Shown: positions 48,340 to 60,420, numbered from the stretch's first letter. The stretch is 64,000 bases of DNA from Leptothrix cholodnii SP-6 (GCF_000019785.1 NC_010524.1:1612001-1676000), one strand, 5' to 3'. Notes: a model not told the origin generated them from the sequence alone. Made by a program: numbers and translations.

Positions 48340-49599
48340 GTGCGATTCATCCATGCAGCCGACATCCATCTGGACAGCCCGCTGGTCGGCCTGGCGGCCT
48401 ACCAGGACGCGCCGGTCGAGACCCTGCGCACGGCCACCCGCGATGCCTTCGACAACCTCGTCGGCGAGGCCATCGCCGAGCAGGTCGACTTCATGGTCAT
48501 CGCCGGCGACCTCTACGACGGCGGCTGGAAGGACTTCAACACCGGCATCTTCTTCGTCGCCCAGATGGGCCGGCTCAAGGCGGCCGGCATCCCGGTCTAC
48601 CTGCTGCTGGGCAACCACGACGCCGAGAGCGAGATGACCAAGCGCCTGGCGCTGCCCGACAACGTGCACAGGTTTCCGGTCGGCAAGGCTGCGACCTTCC
48701 GCCTGCCGGAGCTGCGCGTGGCGCTGCACGGACGCAGCTTCAAGGAGGCGGCGACCACCGAGAACCTGGCGCTGACCTATCCCGACCCGGTGCCCGGTTG
48801 GCTCAACATCGGCGTGCTGCACACCGCGCTCGAAGGCAACAGCGCGCACGCCAACTACGCGCCCTGCTCGATCGCCGAACTGGCGGCCCGCGGCTACCAG
48901 TACTGGGCGCTCGGCCACGTGCACGAGCACCGGGTGTGGCAAGAAGGCGCCTCGACCATCGCCTTCCCCGGCAACCTGCAGGGCCGCCACATCCGCGAGA
49001 CCGGCCCGCGCGGCGCGCTGATGGTCGCCACCGACGGCGCCGAGATCGTGTCGGTCGAGCGCCTGCATGTCGACGTGCTGCGCTGGCACGCGCTGGAGGT
49101 CGACGTGGCGCAGGCGCTCGACCTCGAAGAAGCGGTGCGCATGGCCGGCCGCCGGCTCGCCGCGCTGATCGAAGAAACCGAGGGCGACCTGCCGCTGATC
49201 GTGCGCGTGCGCCTGACCGGCGCGACGCCCGCGCACGGCCAGCTGTTCGGCCTCGAAGCCCAGCTGCGCGCCGAGATCGTGGCGCAGGCGGCCAGCGTCA
49301 GCACCGGGCGGCTGTGGATCGAGAAGATCAAGGTCGAGACCACGCCGCACGACCCGGCCGCGCAGGTGGCGCAGCGCTCGGATGCAGTGGCCGATCTGCA
49401 GGCGCACCTGGCGCAGGCCGATGCCGACCCCGAGTTCCTGAAGAGCCTGCAGGACGACCTGCTGCAGCTGATCGGCAAGCTGCCGCTCGAAGTCATCAAC
49501 GCCGTGCCGCAACTGCGCGAGATCCGCGAGGGCCGGCTCGAAGCGCTGGTGCGCGACACCACGCCGTCGCTGATCGCCCACGTCGCCCGGGCCGCCTGA
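48340..49599 (+). CDS. YhaO-type metallophosphoesterase (SbcD/Mre11-like DNA nuclease subunit)
   Basis: A 419-aa predicted nuclease starting at GTG 48340 behind a GGGGGGAG ribosome site. Metal-binding motifs in order: DIHLDSP (Asp8, His10), GDLYDGGW, LLGNHDAESE, VLHTALEGN and GHVHEHRVW, the Mre11/SbcD pattern. The C-terminal third (about 280-419) is a helical accessory region, unlike classical SbcD capping domains. It ends 3 bp before an SMC-like ATPase gene, as in the YhaO-YhaN pair of Firmicutes and proteobacteria. Probable role: processing of DNA ends. Partner and context support this; activity is inferred. Confidence 0.87.
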   Translation: MRFIHAADIHLDSPLVGLAAYQDAPVETLRTATRDAFDNLVGEAIAEQVDFMVIAGDLYDGGWKDFNTGIFFVAQMGRLKAAGIPVYLLLGNHDAESEMTKRLALPDNVHRFPVGKAATFRLPELRVALHGRSFKEAATTENLALTYPDPVPGWLNIGVLHTALEGNSAHANYAPCSIAELAARGYQYWALGHVHEHRVWQEGASTIAFPGNLQGRHIRETGPRGALMVATDGAEIVSVERLHVDVLRWHALEVDVAQALDLEEAVRMAGRRLAALIEETEGDLPLIVRVRLTGATPAHGQLFGLEAQLRAEIVAQAASVSTGRLWIEKIKVETTPHDPAAQVAQRSDAVADLQAHLAQADADPEFLKSLQDDLLQLIGKLPLEVINAVPQLREIREGRLEALVRDTTPSLIAHVARAA

Positions 49600-49602
49600 A
49601 CC

Positions 49603-52600
49603 ATGCGCATCGACCAGCTCGACCTCGTCCGCTACGGCAAGTTCACCGACCGCTCGATCGCGTTGCCGCGTGCCGAGCGCGATTTCCACGTCATCGTCGG
49701 CCCCAACGAGGCCGGCAAGTCGACCGTGCGCACCGCCGTGCTCGACCTGCTGTACGGCATCCCGATGCGCACCACGCATGCGTTTGCGCACGCGATGTCC
49801 GACATGCGGCTGGGTGCGCGCATCGAACACGACGCCCGCACGCTCGCCTTTCACCGCACCAAGGGCAACAAGCAGACGCTGCGCAGCCCCGCCGATGCGG
49901 TGCTGCCCGACAACGTGCTGGCGCCGTTTCTCGGCAGCACCGACCGCGATTTCTTCGCGCAGATGTTCGGGCTCGACCACGGCCGGCTGATCAAGGGTGG
50001 GCACGACATCCTGTCGGCGTCCAACGACCTGGGCCAGATCCTGTTCCAGTCGGCGGCCGGCATCGGCAGCTTGGGCGCGGTGCGCGCTGCGCTCGAAGCC
50101 GAGGCCGACAAGCTGTGGGCCAAGCGCCGGTCGAACGACCGGGCCTACTACATCGCCGCCGACGCGCTCGACCGCGCCACCGCCGCGCTGAAGTCCGCCA
50201 CCGTGCGTACCAAGGACTGGGCCGAGGCGCAGGCCAAGGTGACGGCGCTCGATGTCGCACATGAAGACACGCGCCGCCAGCACGCCGAGGTCCGCTCGCG
50301 CCGCAACCAGATCGAACGCATGCGCCGCGTCACGCCGCACCTGAACGCGCTGGCCGACGCCCGTGCGCGGCTGGCCGAGCTCGGCCCGGGCGTCGAGTTG
50401 CCCGACAACGCGGCCCGCACGCTGCAGGACGCCGAGCGTGTCATGCACGTCGCCCAAGCCGAGATCGACCACCAGACCGGCGTGCTGACCGAGGCCCAGG
50501 TGGCGCTCGACGCGGTGCAGGTCGACCACCGCATCCGCGAGCTGGCCACCGAGATCACCGAGCTTGACGACCAGCGCCTGCAATACCGCGCCTACCCCGG
50601 CGACATCGCCCGCCGCGAGGCCGAGATGGACGCGCAATGGCGCATCGCCGCCGACCTGGCCGCCGGGCTGGGCTGGGACGCGGCCGGCGCCGAGGCCTTG
50701 CGCGCGGCCATCCCGGTGGCGTCGGTGCGGGCGAGCCTGCGGCGGCTGATCCGCGCCCATGCCGGCCTGCGCCAGAGCTGCGACATGGCCGTGCGGGCCG
50801 AGAAGCTCAAGCGCGCCGAGCTGGCGCAGGCGCGGGCGGTGCTCGCCGGACTGGCCTCGGCCGAAGCGGCGCCCGGCCTGCAGGCCGCGCTCGGGCAGGC
50901 GCAGAAGCTGGGGGATTTCACGGCTGTCGAACGCGAGCGCGAGCTGGCCGTGCGCAAGTGCGAGCAGGCCCTGGCCGATGCAGGCGCCGCGCTCGGCGCC
51001 TGGCGGGTCGAGATCGGCCCGCTGCGCGCGATGGCCGTGCCGGCCGCCGACACGGTCCGCGCGCTGGCCCAGGAGCAGCTCGCCGATGACGCGCAGGCCC
51101 GCGCCGTCGCCACGCGCATTCAGGCGCTGACGCGCCAGCTCGACGCGGCGCAGCTGGAGGTCACGCACTACCGCCAGGCGCACGAGCCCGTCACGCGTGA
51201 CGAGGTGGTGTCGGCGCGGCTGCAGCGCCTGAGCGCGTGGTCGGAGATCAAGATCCGGCCGCAGGAGCTGGCACAGCGGGCCGAGGGGTTCGAGCGCCTG
51301 GTCGAATCGGCCGATGCGCTGGCCGACCGCCGCCACGACACCGTGCAGCAGGCCGAGGCCCTGATCGGCAAGCAGGCGCAGGTCGAGCGGCTGGCGCAGG
51401 AGCGGGCGTCGGTGCAGGCTGAGGCCGACGCGCTGGCCGCCGCCCGCGAGGCGAGGGCGCGGCGCTGGTCGGACCTGACCGCCGCCTGCGGCCTGCCGTC
51501 ACAGCCACCCCTGCCGTTCGACGCCGCGGGCCCCTGGCTCGAAGCGCGCAGCGCGACGCTCGCCGCCTGGGATCGGCTCGAAGACGCCCGAACCGCGCTG
51601 CACACGCATCAGGCCGCGTGCACGGCGGCCACGCAGGCGCTGGCGCAGGAACTCGCCGCGCTCGGTCAGCCGGTCGATGGCGCGCGGCTGGCCGTGCTGA
51701 TGATCCAGGCCGAAACGCACCTGAAAGCGGCCGACGAGATGCGCGGCCAGCGCCGCACCTTGTCGCAGCAGATGACCGACGCCGAGGCCAAGATCGCCGG
51801 CCTGACCGACGACGCCGTGCAGGCCGCCACGGCGCTCGACCAGTGGCAGCAGGCCTGGACCGAGACCATCACGCAGACCGGCCTGGCCCGCCACGCCGAC
51901 CCGCAGGTGGCCGATGCCGCGCTCGACACCGCCGAGCAGATCGACACCGCGCTGGCCGCGATGCAGCGCATCCGCACCGAACGCATCGACAAGATGCACG
52001 CCGATCTCGACCTGCACGCCCAGGCCGCGCGCGCGCTGGCCGAGCGCGTGGCGCCCGACCTGGCGGCGGCTGCGGCGGCCGACATCGCGCTGGCGCTGCG
52101 TGCCCGGCTGGACGCGGCCAACGAGGCGCATCAGGAGGCGAGCCGGCAGAAATCGGCGATCGAGGCGGCGCAGCGCAAGCTGAGTGAGTCGACCGCTCGC
52201 CGCAACCAGGCCCAGGCGACGCTGACGCCACTGCTGGCGCGGGCCGGCTGCGCGACGAACGCCGAACTCGCCGATGCGATCGACAAGAGCGACCGGCGGC
52301 GCGCGCTGTCGATCGAGATCGCCACCGCGCAGAAGGCCGCCGAGTCAGGCGCCGACGGCCTGACGCTGGCGCAACTGAGCGCCGAGGCCGCCGGCGCCGA
52401 GGTCGATACGCTGATCGCCGAGCTGGCCGACCTCAAGGCGCAGGACGAGGCCCTCGTCAACCGGCTGACCGAGCTGGCCGCGACACGGCTGGCAGCGGCG
52501 ACCGCGCTCGGTGCCATCGGCGGTACCGCCGCAGCGGCGCAGGCCGAGGCGCAGCGTCAGGAGGCGCTGGCGCAGATGGCCGATGCGGTCGAGCGCTACA

Positions 52601-53070
52601 TCAAGGTGCACACCGCGGCGCGGCTGCTGAAGTGGTCGATCGAGCGCTACCGCGACGCCAAGCAGGGCCCGATGCTGTCGGCCGCCAGCGGCCTGTTCGC
52701 GCGGCTGACGCTGGGCTCGTTCGAGCGGTTGTCGGTGGATTTCGAGCGCGAACCGCTCAAGCTGCAGGGCCGCCGCCCGGACGGCGCGATGGTCGACATC
52801 GACGGCATGAGCGAGGGCACCCGCGACCAGCTCTACCTGGCGCTGCGCCTGGCCGCGCTCGAGATGCACCTGGGCCAGGCCCACGTGCTGCCCTTCATCG
52901 CCGACGACCTGTTCATCAACTACGACGACCGCCGCTCCCGCGCCGGCCTGGAGGCGCTGGGCCAACTCTCGCGTCAGACCCAGGTGCTGTTCCTGACCCA
53001 CCACGACCACCTGCTGCCGATGATCCGCGAGGTGTTCGGCGGGACGGTCAATGTGGTGGAGCTGGGTTGA
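49603..53070 (+). CDS. YhaN-type SMC/Rad50-like ATPase
   Basis: 1155 aa. Walker A is at residues 33-41 (GPNEAGKST). Several long coiled-coil blocks, rich in Ala/Gln/Arg/Glu, span about 180-1000. The C-terminal ATPase lobe has the signature-like region DGMSEGTRDQLYLALRLAAL and Walker B LPFIADDLFINYDD. The N-terminal TAVLDLLYGIPMRTTHAFAH and DFFAQMFGLDHGRLIKGG are typical of the YhaN group. No zinc-hook CxxC is evident at the middle of the coiled coil. Expected to assemble with the preceding phosphoesterase as an ATP-driven nuclease. Convergent with the toxin gene 12 bp downstream. Confidence 0.88.
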   Translation: MRIDQLDLVRYGKFTDRSIALPRAERDFHVIVGPNEAGKSTVRTAVLDLLYGIPMRTTHAFAHAMSDMRLGARIEHDARTLAFHRTKGNKQTLRSPADAVLPDNVLAPFLGSTDRDFFAQMFGLDHGRLIKGGHDILSASNDLGQILFQSAAGIGSLGAVRAALEAEADKLWAKRRSNDRAYYIAADALDRATAALKSATVRTKDWAEAQAKVTALDVAHEDTRRQHAEVRSRRNQIERMRRVTPHLNALADARARLAELGPGVELPDNAARTLQDAERVMHVAQAEIDHQTGVLTEAQVALDAVQVDHRIRELATEITELDDQRLQYRAYPGDIARREAEMDAQWRIAADLAAGLGWDAAGAEALRAAIPVASVRASLRRLIRAHAGLRQSCDMAVRAEKLKRAELAQARAVLAGLASAEAAPGLQAALGQAQKLGDFTAVERERELAVRKCEQALADAGAALGAWRVEIGPLRAMAVPAADTVRALAQEQLADDAQARAVATRIQALTRQLDAAQLEVTHYRQAHEPVTRDEVVSARLQRLSAWSEIKIRPQELAQRAEGFERLVESADALADRRHDTVQQAEALIGKQAQVERLAQERASVQAEADALAAAREARARRWSDLTAACGLPSQPPLPFDAAGPWLEARSATLAAWDRLEDARTALHTHQAACTAATQALAQELAALGQPVDGARLAVLMIQAETHLKAADEMRGQRRTLSQQMTDAEAKIAGLTDDAVQAATALDQWQQAWTETITQTGLARHADPQVADAALDTAEQIDTALAAMQRIRTERIDKMHADLDLHAQAARALAERVAPDLAAAAAADIALALRARLDAANEAHQEASRQKSAIEAAQRKLSESTARRNQAQATLTPLLARAGCATNAELADAIDKSDRRRALSIEIATAQKAAESGADGLTLAQLSAEAAGAEVDTLIAELADLKAQDEALVNRLTELAATRLAAATALGAIGGTAAAAQAEAQRQEALAQMADAVERYIKVHTAARLLKWSIERYRDAKQGPMLSAASGLFARLTLGSFERLSVDFEREPLKLQGRRPDGAMVDIDGMSEGTRDQLYLALRLAALEMHLGQAHVLPFIADDLFINYDDRRSRAGLEALGQLSRQTQVLFLTHHDHLLPMIREVFGGTVNVVELG

Positions 53071-53082
53071 GGCGGGCCTGTT

Positions 53083-53469
53083 TCACCACAGCACCGGCAG
53101 GCCGTAGGCGGCCATGGCGCCATCGGCGCTGACCAGCGTCAGGCCTTCGGCCTGGCACTGCGCCACCAGCAGGCGGTCGAACGGGTCGCGGTGGTGCCAG
53201 GGCAGGGCGGCCACCCGCAGGGTGTGGCGCAGGTCCATCGGCAGCAGCTGGAACTGGTTGGCCGCCAGTTGTTCGGGCACGAACCGCTCCAGGCTCTGGC
53301 CGAGTTCGAGCTTGCCCAGGCTGGTCTTGATGGCCAGTTCCCAGCAGCTCACCACGCTGACCAGGCATTCGTTGCCGGCATCGGCGATCGCACTGCGGGC
53401 GAGCGGCGACAGAGAGGGGTGATCGGCCACCCACCAAAGGAAGACGTGGGTGTCGAGCAGCAGGCGCAT
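53083..53469 (-). CDS. PIN-domain toxin (VapC family)
   Basis: A 128-aa PIN domain RNase, the toxin of a type II toxin-antitoxin pair. Acidic active-site residues: Asp6 in LLLDTHVFLWW, Glu in SCWELAIKTSLGKL, Asp in HHRDPFDRLLVAQ, and Asp in LVSADGAMAAYG. It starts 18 bp after the antitoxin stop on the same strand, the usual antitoxin-first order. Subgroup matches the Phd-linked PIN proteins with THVFLWW N-termini. Confidence 0.9.
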   Translation of the reverse strand: MRLLLDTHVFLWWVADHPSLSPLARSAIADAGNECLVSVVSCWELAIKTSLGKLELGQSLERFVPEQLAANQFQLLPMDLRHTLRVAALPWHHRDPFDRLLVAQCQAEGLTLVSADGAMAAYGLPVLW

Positions 53470-53487
53470 CGGTCGCAGCCCGGACGA

Positions 53488-53715
53488 TCAGCGGTATTCG
53501 GCCAGATCGTCCAGCGGCGCGTCGAAATCGGCGGCGATGGACTTCACCAGCGTCTTGGCCGAGCCGGGTGCACGTGGCTTGCCGGTTGTGGCCAGCGGCA
53601 TCAGGCGCAGCAGCGGCCGGTTGTCGCGCGCGATGACCACCTCTTCACCGGCCAGCGCGCGCTGCACCAGTTCGGAGAACTGCGCCTTGGCTTGGGCGAT
53701 GTTGTACTGGCTCAC
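53488..53715 (-). CDS. Phd/YefM-type antitoxin
   Basis: 75 aa from GTG 53715 (V/M-SQYNIAQAKAQFSELVQRAL), the standard Phd N-terminus; the ATG 16 codons upstream gives an untypical polar lead. The DNA-binding N-terminal half contains LAGEEVVIARDNRPLLRLMPL. The C-terminal toxin-neutralising part is short, ending in DFDAPLDDLAEYR. It likely represses its own promoter, as the family does. Confidence 0.88.
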   Translation of the reverse strand: MSQYNIAQAKAQFSELVQRALAGEEVVIARDNRPLLRLMPLATTGKPRAPGSAKTLVKSIAADFDAPLDDLAEYR

Positions 53716-53770
53716 GGTTCGATCCCGGGGTGTGGGCGATGGGTCATTTTGAGTGACCAACAAGAGCCCG

Positions 53771-55264
<1,494 letters not shown>

Positions 55265-55314
55265 TCACGGGTGGCCCCGCAAGCAGTCCAGAACCTGTAC
55301 TTGTGGAGTTCCCC

Positions 55315-57618
55315 ATGGCGGCAAACCCGCGTCCTGATTCGTCCGTTTCCTCTCCTTCGACCTGGGTCGGCGGCCTGCTGCCGCTGGGCGCGCTGGCCTG
55401 TGGCCTGGGCCTGCCCGGCTGGGCCGCGGCGCAGACCGAAGCCGCCGCCGAGGCGGTGGCGCTGCCCAAGATCACCGTCACTGCGCCGGCCCTGCCCGAG
55501 CAGGGCAAGGACAGCGTGCAGGCCGTGCGCACCCGCATCGGCCGCGGCGAGCAGGCGCTGCGCGACATCCCGCAGTCGGTCACGGTGGTGACCGAGCGGC
55601 TGATCGACGACCGCAACCTCGACACCTTCAAGGACACCCTCAAGAACACCGCCGGCATCACCTTCCTGGCCGCCGAGGGCGGCGAAGAGGACATCCGCCT
55701 GCGCGGCTTCTCGCTGCAGGCCACCGGCGACATCTTCATCGACGGCATGCGCGATCCGGCCTTCTACGACCGCGACTCGTTCAACTGGGACCGGCTCGAG
55801 CTGCTGCGCGGTTCGGCCTCGATGCTGTTCGGCCGCGGCTCGACCGGCGGCGCGGCCAACCAGGTCAGCAAGCAGCCCTTCCTGATGGACGGCCACGAGG
55901 TCAACCTCACGCTCGGCAGCCACCGGCACCGGCGCCTGACGGGCGACTTCAATATCAAGACCGGCGACGACGCGGCGCTGCGCATCAACGCGATGGCCAC
56001 CCAGGCCGACAACAACGGCGCCGGCAGCGCCATCGACAAGCAGGGCATCGCCGGCACCTACCGCTGGGGCATCGGCACCAGCGACGAGTTCTCGCTCGGC
56101 CTGTTCCACCTGAACAATCAGAACGGCATCAACTACGGCCTGCCGTGGATCCGCCCGACCGCCAGCGCGCCGGCCAGCTCGGCCGGCATGATCACCACGC
56201 TGGATCCGAGCGCCTACTACGGCATGGCGAGCGACCAGAGCCACGGCAGCGCCAGCACCGCCACGCTGGCCCACACCCACCGCTTCGACGCCGATGCCTC
56301 GCTCAAGACCACAGTGCGGCGCGGTGCCTTCAAGCGGGACCAGCGCGCCAGCACGGTGCGCCTGTGCACGCAGACGACCAACGCCACCACCGGCGTGGTC
56401 ACCAACCCGCAGTGCCCGACGACGCAGGTGGCGCTCGACACCCTGAGCGACGCCACGATCCTGACGCGCGGTGCGCAGCTGAAGATCCAGGACCTCGACA
56501 CCCTGCACGCGCAGTCGGACCTCAGCGCGCGCTTCGATGCGCTGGGCCTGCGGCACGAGGTGCAGGCCGGCGCCGACTGGGCGCGCGAGGAGAAGATCGT
56601 CTACCGCGCCACCACGCCCACCGGCGTGAACCTGGCCAAGCCGACCACCACCATCGGCACGCCCGACGACGGCGCGTCGATCGACGAAGGCCAGCGCGTG
56701 CTGAGCAAGGCCAGCGGTTTCGTCAACCAGGCCTGGGGCGTCTACGCACAGGATCTGCTGACGGTGGCGCCGGGCTGGAAGCTGCTCGGCGGCCTGCGCT
56801 ACGACCGGATGGACGGCCAGTTCGAGCAGATCGCCACCACCGGCGTGGTCACGCCCTACCGCCAACAGATCGGCGAGTTCAGCCAGCGCCTGGGCGCGCT
56901 GTGGCAGCCGAGCCCGACGCAGTCGTACCACGCCTCCTGGGGCAGCTCGTTCAACACCTCGGGCGACTCGTATTCGTACAACGCGCAGAGCGCCAACACC
57001 GACCCCGAGCAGAGCGTCAACATCGAGCTCGGCGCCAAGCTCGACAGCGACGACCGGCTGTTCTCGACCCGCGTGGCGCTGTTCCATTCGGTCAAGAAGA
57101 ACGAGCGCAACACCGACCCGGACACCGCGGCGACCGCCTTGCTGCTCTCGGGCAAGCGTCACGCCAGCGGCGTCGACATCGACTTCACCGGCATGCTGAC
57201 GCGCCAGTGGGAGGTCTACGTGTCGTACATGTGGATCCCGGATGCCCGCGTCGACGTCGCCGCGCCGACTGCCGCCACCTTCGGCAACCGCCAGGGCGAT
57301 CGCCCGGGCCTGACGCCGCGCCACAGCGGCACGGTCTGGAACACCTTCCAGCTGAGCCCGAAATGGCGTGTCGGTGGCGGCCTGAACTTCCGCAGCGAGA
57401 GCACGCCGGCCGACCAGCAGGCCGCCAACGCGGTCACTTCGCCGGGTTACGTGACGGGTGACCTGATGGCCGAGTACGCCTTCGATCCGCAGCGTTTCAT
57501 CGTCAAGGCCAACCTGAGCAACGTCACCAACAAGCTCTATGGCGAAGGCCTCTACCGCGGTCACTACATCCCGGGCGCCGGCCGGGTGCTGGCGGTGACG
57601 GGCACGCTGAAGTTCTGA
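55315..57618 (+). CDS. TonB-dependent siderophore receptor
   Basis: 767-aa outer-membrane receptor for a ferric siderophore. I start at ATG 55315, six bases after GGAG. A signal peptide (cleavage near WAAAQ) is followed by a TonB-box-like LPKITVTA. The plug domain has [54 protein letters not shown] and [18 protein letters not shown], and a 22-strand barrel ends VTGTLKF. Similar to catecholate receptors of the Fiu/BfrD group. The haem-receptor FRAP/NPNL signature is absent, so HemP here does not mark a haem receptor. Confidence 0.93.
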
Positions 57619-57650
57619 TCGTTTTTCCTGTTCCGAGAAAGACCTCCGCC

Positions 57651-58346
57651 ATGCTGATTCATGTCCGTGACGTGCTGAGTGCTGCCGAGCTGCAGCAGAC
57701 CCGCGAGCTGCTGTCCGACGCGCCCTGGGCCGACGGCGGCGTGACCGCGGGCGTGCAGTCGGCGCAGGTCAAGAACAACCAGCAGCTGCCGCAGGCGCAC
57801 CCGGTGACGCAGGCGTTGCAGCAGCTGGTGATGGCGGGGCTGAACCGGCACCCGACCTTCTTCTCGGCGGCGCTGCCCAAGAAGGTGTTCCCGCCGCTGT
57901 TCAACCGCTACGGCGGCACGGCCAACGCGTTCGGCAACCATGTCGACAACGCCGTGCGTTTCATCACCAGCGGGCCGCACACCGGCCAGCGCGTGCGGAC
58001 CGACGTCAGCTGCACGCTGTTCCTGGCCGAGCCCGAAACCTACGACGGCGGCGAGCTGGTGATCGAGGACACCTACGGCAGCCAGCGCGTCAAGCTCGCT
58101 GCCGGTGACCTGGTGCTCTACCCCGGCACCAGCGTGCACCGGGTCGAGCCGGTGACACGCGGCGCGCGGGTCGGCTGCTTCTTCTGGATCGAGAGCATGG
58201 TGCGCAGCGACGAGCAGCGCCGCCTGCTCCACGAGATGGACCAGCACCTGATGCACCTGCGCCGCACGGTCGGCGAAACCGATGCCGGCGTGATCGGCCT
58301 GACCGGCACGTATCACAACCTGCTGCGCCTGTGGGCCGACACCTGA
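57651..58346 (+). CDS. piuC: Fe(II)/2-oxoglutarate dioxygenase, PKHD-type (PiuC/YbiX)
   Basis: 231 aa. Family members lie beside siderophore receptors and are iron-regulated; the substrate is unknown. The iron ligands His and Asp are in [11 protein letters not shown], the distal His in [17 protein letters not shown], and the 2-oxoglutarate Arg follows. [19 protein letters not shown] is characteristic. The gene is 32 bp after the receptor, matching the piuA-piuC arrangement. Confidence 0.93.
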
Positions 58347-58383
58347 GGCGCCGCGGCGGGGCCTCTGCCTTTCCATCTGCCGA

Positions 58384-59139
58384 ATGCACATGAACGCTTC
58401 CACGATGACCGCATCCGCGTCCGACACGCTGGTCCCTGCCGTGCCGTGGCATGGCGCCGCACCGTCGCACGAGGTGCTGGGCCCGGGCGCCCGCCGCGTG
58501 CTGGTCGGCGCGATGCTGGGCGCGCACCTGCTGGCCGGCTGGGCGCTGCTGCAGGTGCCGGCGGTGCGCCAAGTGGCGGCCGAGCTGGCGCCGATCATGG
58601 TCGACCTGATCGCGCCGGTGCCGCAGGCGCCGCCCAAGCCGCCGCCGCCCGCACCGCGTCCGGTGCAGCCGCGCACGCCGCCACCCCCCGCGCCGCTGCT
58701 GGCGGCCACGCCGCCGCCGGTGCCGATGCCGGAGCCGGTCTTCACCGCACCCCCACCGCCCGAGCCGCCCGCCTTGCCGGCGCCCACCGCGCCGATCGCC
58801 CCGCCCGCACCGCCGCTGCAGACGCCGCAGGCCGCACCCGCCGCGGTGCCGGCCGCGCCGCGCAAGGTCGTGCTGACCGACACCGACTGGGTGCGACCGC
58901 CCGCCTACGCCTACCCGCGTGAAGCTGCCCGGCTGCGCGAGCAGGGCACGGTGGTGGTGCGCATCCGCTTCGACGTGCGCGGCCTGCCGAGCCGGGTCGA
59001 GCTGCTGCGCTCGTCGGGCTCGGCCCGGCTCGACGACGAGGTGCTCGCCAAGGCCCGCGCCGCGCGCGCCAAGCCGCGTCTGCAGGACGGCGTGCCGATC
59101 GAGTTCCTGGCCGATTCGGAAGCCGAATTCAAGTTCTGA
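58384..59139 (+). CDS. tonB: Energy transducer TonB
   Basis: A 251-aa protein that transmits proton-motive force from ExbBD to outer-membrane receptors. A 35-40 residue cytoplasmic lead precedes the TM (about 40-60, RVLVGAMLGAHLLAGWALLQV). A long Pro/Ala-rich rod (about 78-155) spans the periplasm, and a C-terminal TonB domain (about 163-251, AYAYPREAARLREQGTVVVRIRFDVRGLPS) ends in EAEFKF. ATG 58384 or 58390 could be the start. Confidence 0.93.
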   Translation: MHMNASTMTASASDTLVPAVPWHGAAPSHEVLGPGARRVLVGAMLGAHLLAGWALLQVPAVRQVAAELAPIMVDLIAPVPQAPPKPPPPAPRPVQPRTPPPPAPLLAATPPPVPMPEPVFTAPPPPEPPALPAPTAPIAPPAPPLQTPQAAPAAVPAAPRKVVLTDTDWVRPPAYAYPREAARLREQGTVVVRIRFDVRGLPSRVELLRSSGSARLDDEVLAKARAARAKPRLQDGVPIEFLADSEAEFKF

Positions 59140-59160
59140 TCTTTCATCTGGAGTCTTTGC

Positions 59161-59961
59161 ATGGAACCCGTTTCAACTTCTGCCGCCGTCGTGGCCCCCG
59201 TCGCCGAGGCGGTTCAAGCTGGTGTCGGATTTGGCCATTTCATCGCCCAGTCTGACGCCGTCGGCAAGACGCTGCTGGCCGTGCTGGTGCTGATGTCGGT
59301 CGCCTCCTGGGCGCTGATCCTGATCAAGGGCCTGACGCAGCTGATCCGCCAGCGCCGCAGCGGCCAGTTCCTGAACTTCTTCTGGAACGCGCGCTCGCTC
59401 GATGAAGTGAGCGCCGAGATCCAGACCCACGGCGCGCGCGATCCCTTCGGCCACCTGGCGGCGCACGCCATCCACGCCCAGGCCCACCACGCCCGCTACG
59501 GCGCAGCCAAGCTGCAGGAGGCCGGCACCTCGCAGGAGTTTGTCACCCGCACCATCAAGAAGGTGCTCGACGAAGAGACCACCCGGCTCGAAAACGGCCT
59601 GACCACGCTCGCCACCATCGGCGCCACCGCGCCGTTCGTCGGCCTGTTCGGCACCGTGTGGGGCGTCTACCACGCGCTGCTGGCGATCGGCATGAGCGGC
59701 GCGGGCACGCTCGACAAGGTGGCCGGCCCGGTCGGCGAGGCGCTGATCATGACCGGCATCGGCCTGGCCGTGGCGATCCCCGCGGTGATGGCCTACAACG
59801 CCATCAGCCGCAGCAACCGGGTGCTCAACGCCCGGCTCGACGCCTTCGCGTTCGAGCTGCTGACCTTCCTGTCGACCGGCTCGACGCTGGCCAGCGGCCA
59901 GGCCGTGCGCCCGGCCGAGGCCGCCGCCGACGTGCGCCCGCTGCGCGCCGCCCACACCTGA
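59161..59961 (+). CDS. exbB: TonB-system proton channel subunit ExbB
   Basis: 266 aa with three TM helices (about 38-58, 150-172, 195-217). MotA/ExbB/TolQ signatures are TLATIGATAPFVGLFGTVWGVYHALLAIG and VGEALIMTGIGLAVAIPAVMAYN. It follows tonB by 21 bp. The N-terminus is a short periplasmic lead. Confidence 0.95.
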   Translation: MEPVSTSAAVVAPVAEAVQAGVGFGHFIAQSDAVGKTLLAVLVLMSVASWALILIKGLTQLIRQRRSGQFLNFFWNARSLDEVSAEIQTHGARDPFGHLAAHAIHAQAHHARYGAAKLQEAGTSQEFVTRTIKKVLDEETTRLENGLTTLATIGATAPFVGLFGTVWGVYHALLAIGMSGAGTLDKVAGPVGEALIMTGIGLAVAIPAVMAYNAISRSNRVLNARLDAFAFELLTFLSTGSTLASGQAVRPAEAAADVRPLRAAHT

Positions 59962-60000
59962 TCGATCGACCTCCGATCATCCAATTCCCGGAGCACGACC

Positions 60001-60420
60001 ATGGCCTTTGCCAGTTTTGAGCGCCAGCACAGCAGCGCGCCGATGTCCGAGATCAACATGGTGCCGTTGATCGACGTGATGCTGGTGCTGCTGGTGATCT
60101 TCATCGTCACCGCGCCGCTGCTCACGCACGCGGTCAAGCTCGAGCTGCCGCAGGCGAGCAGCCAGCCGGTCACGCCGGTGGCCGACAAGATCGAGATCGC
60201 CATCGACGCCCAGGGCCAGCGCCACTGGAACGGCGAGCCGCTGGGCCGCGAGCAGCTGGCGCAGCGCTTCATCGCCGCTGGCCAGGACGGCCGCCAGCCC
60301 GAGATCCACCTGCGCGCCGACCAGGACGCGGCCTATCGCCACGTGGCCCAGACGCTGGCCGATGCGTCGGTGGCGGGGCTCAAGAAGATCGGTTTCGTGA
60401 GCCAGCCCACGCCACCTTGA
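60001..60420 (+). CDS. exbD: TonB-system proton channel subunit ExbD
   Basis: 139 aa with one N-terminal TM (about 20-42) bearing the essential Asp in INMVPLIDVMLVLLVIF, and a periplasmic C-terminal domain (LRADQDAAYRHVAQTLADASVAGLKKIGFV). Last gene of the iron-uptake operon. A 215-bp gap without recognisable genes follows. Confidence 0.95.
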   Translation: MAFASFERQHSSAPMSEINMVPLIDVMLVLLVIFIVTAPLLTHAVKLELPQASSQPVTPVADKIEIAIDAQGQRHWNGEPLGREQLAQRFIAAGQDGRQPEIHLRADQDAAYRHVAQTLADASVAGLKKIGFVSQPTPP

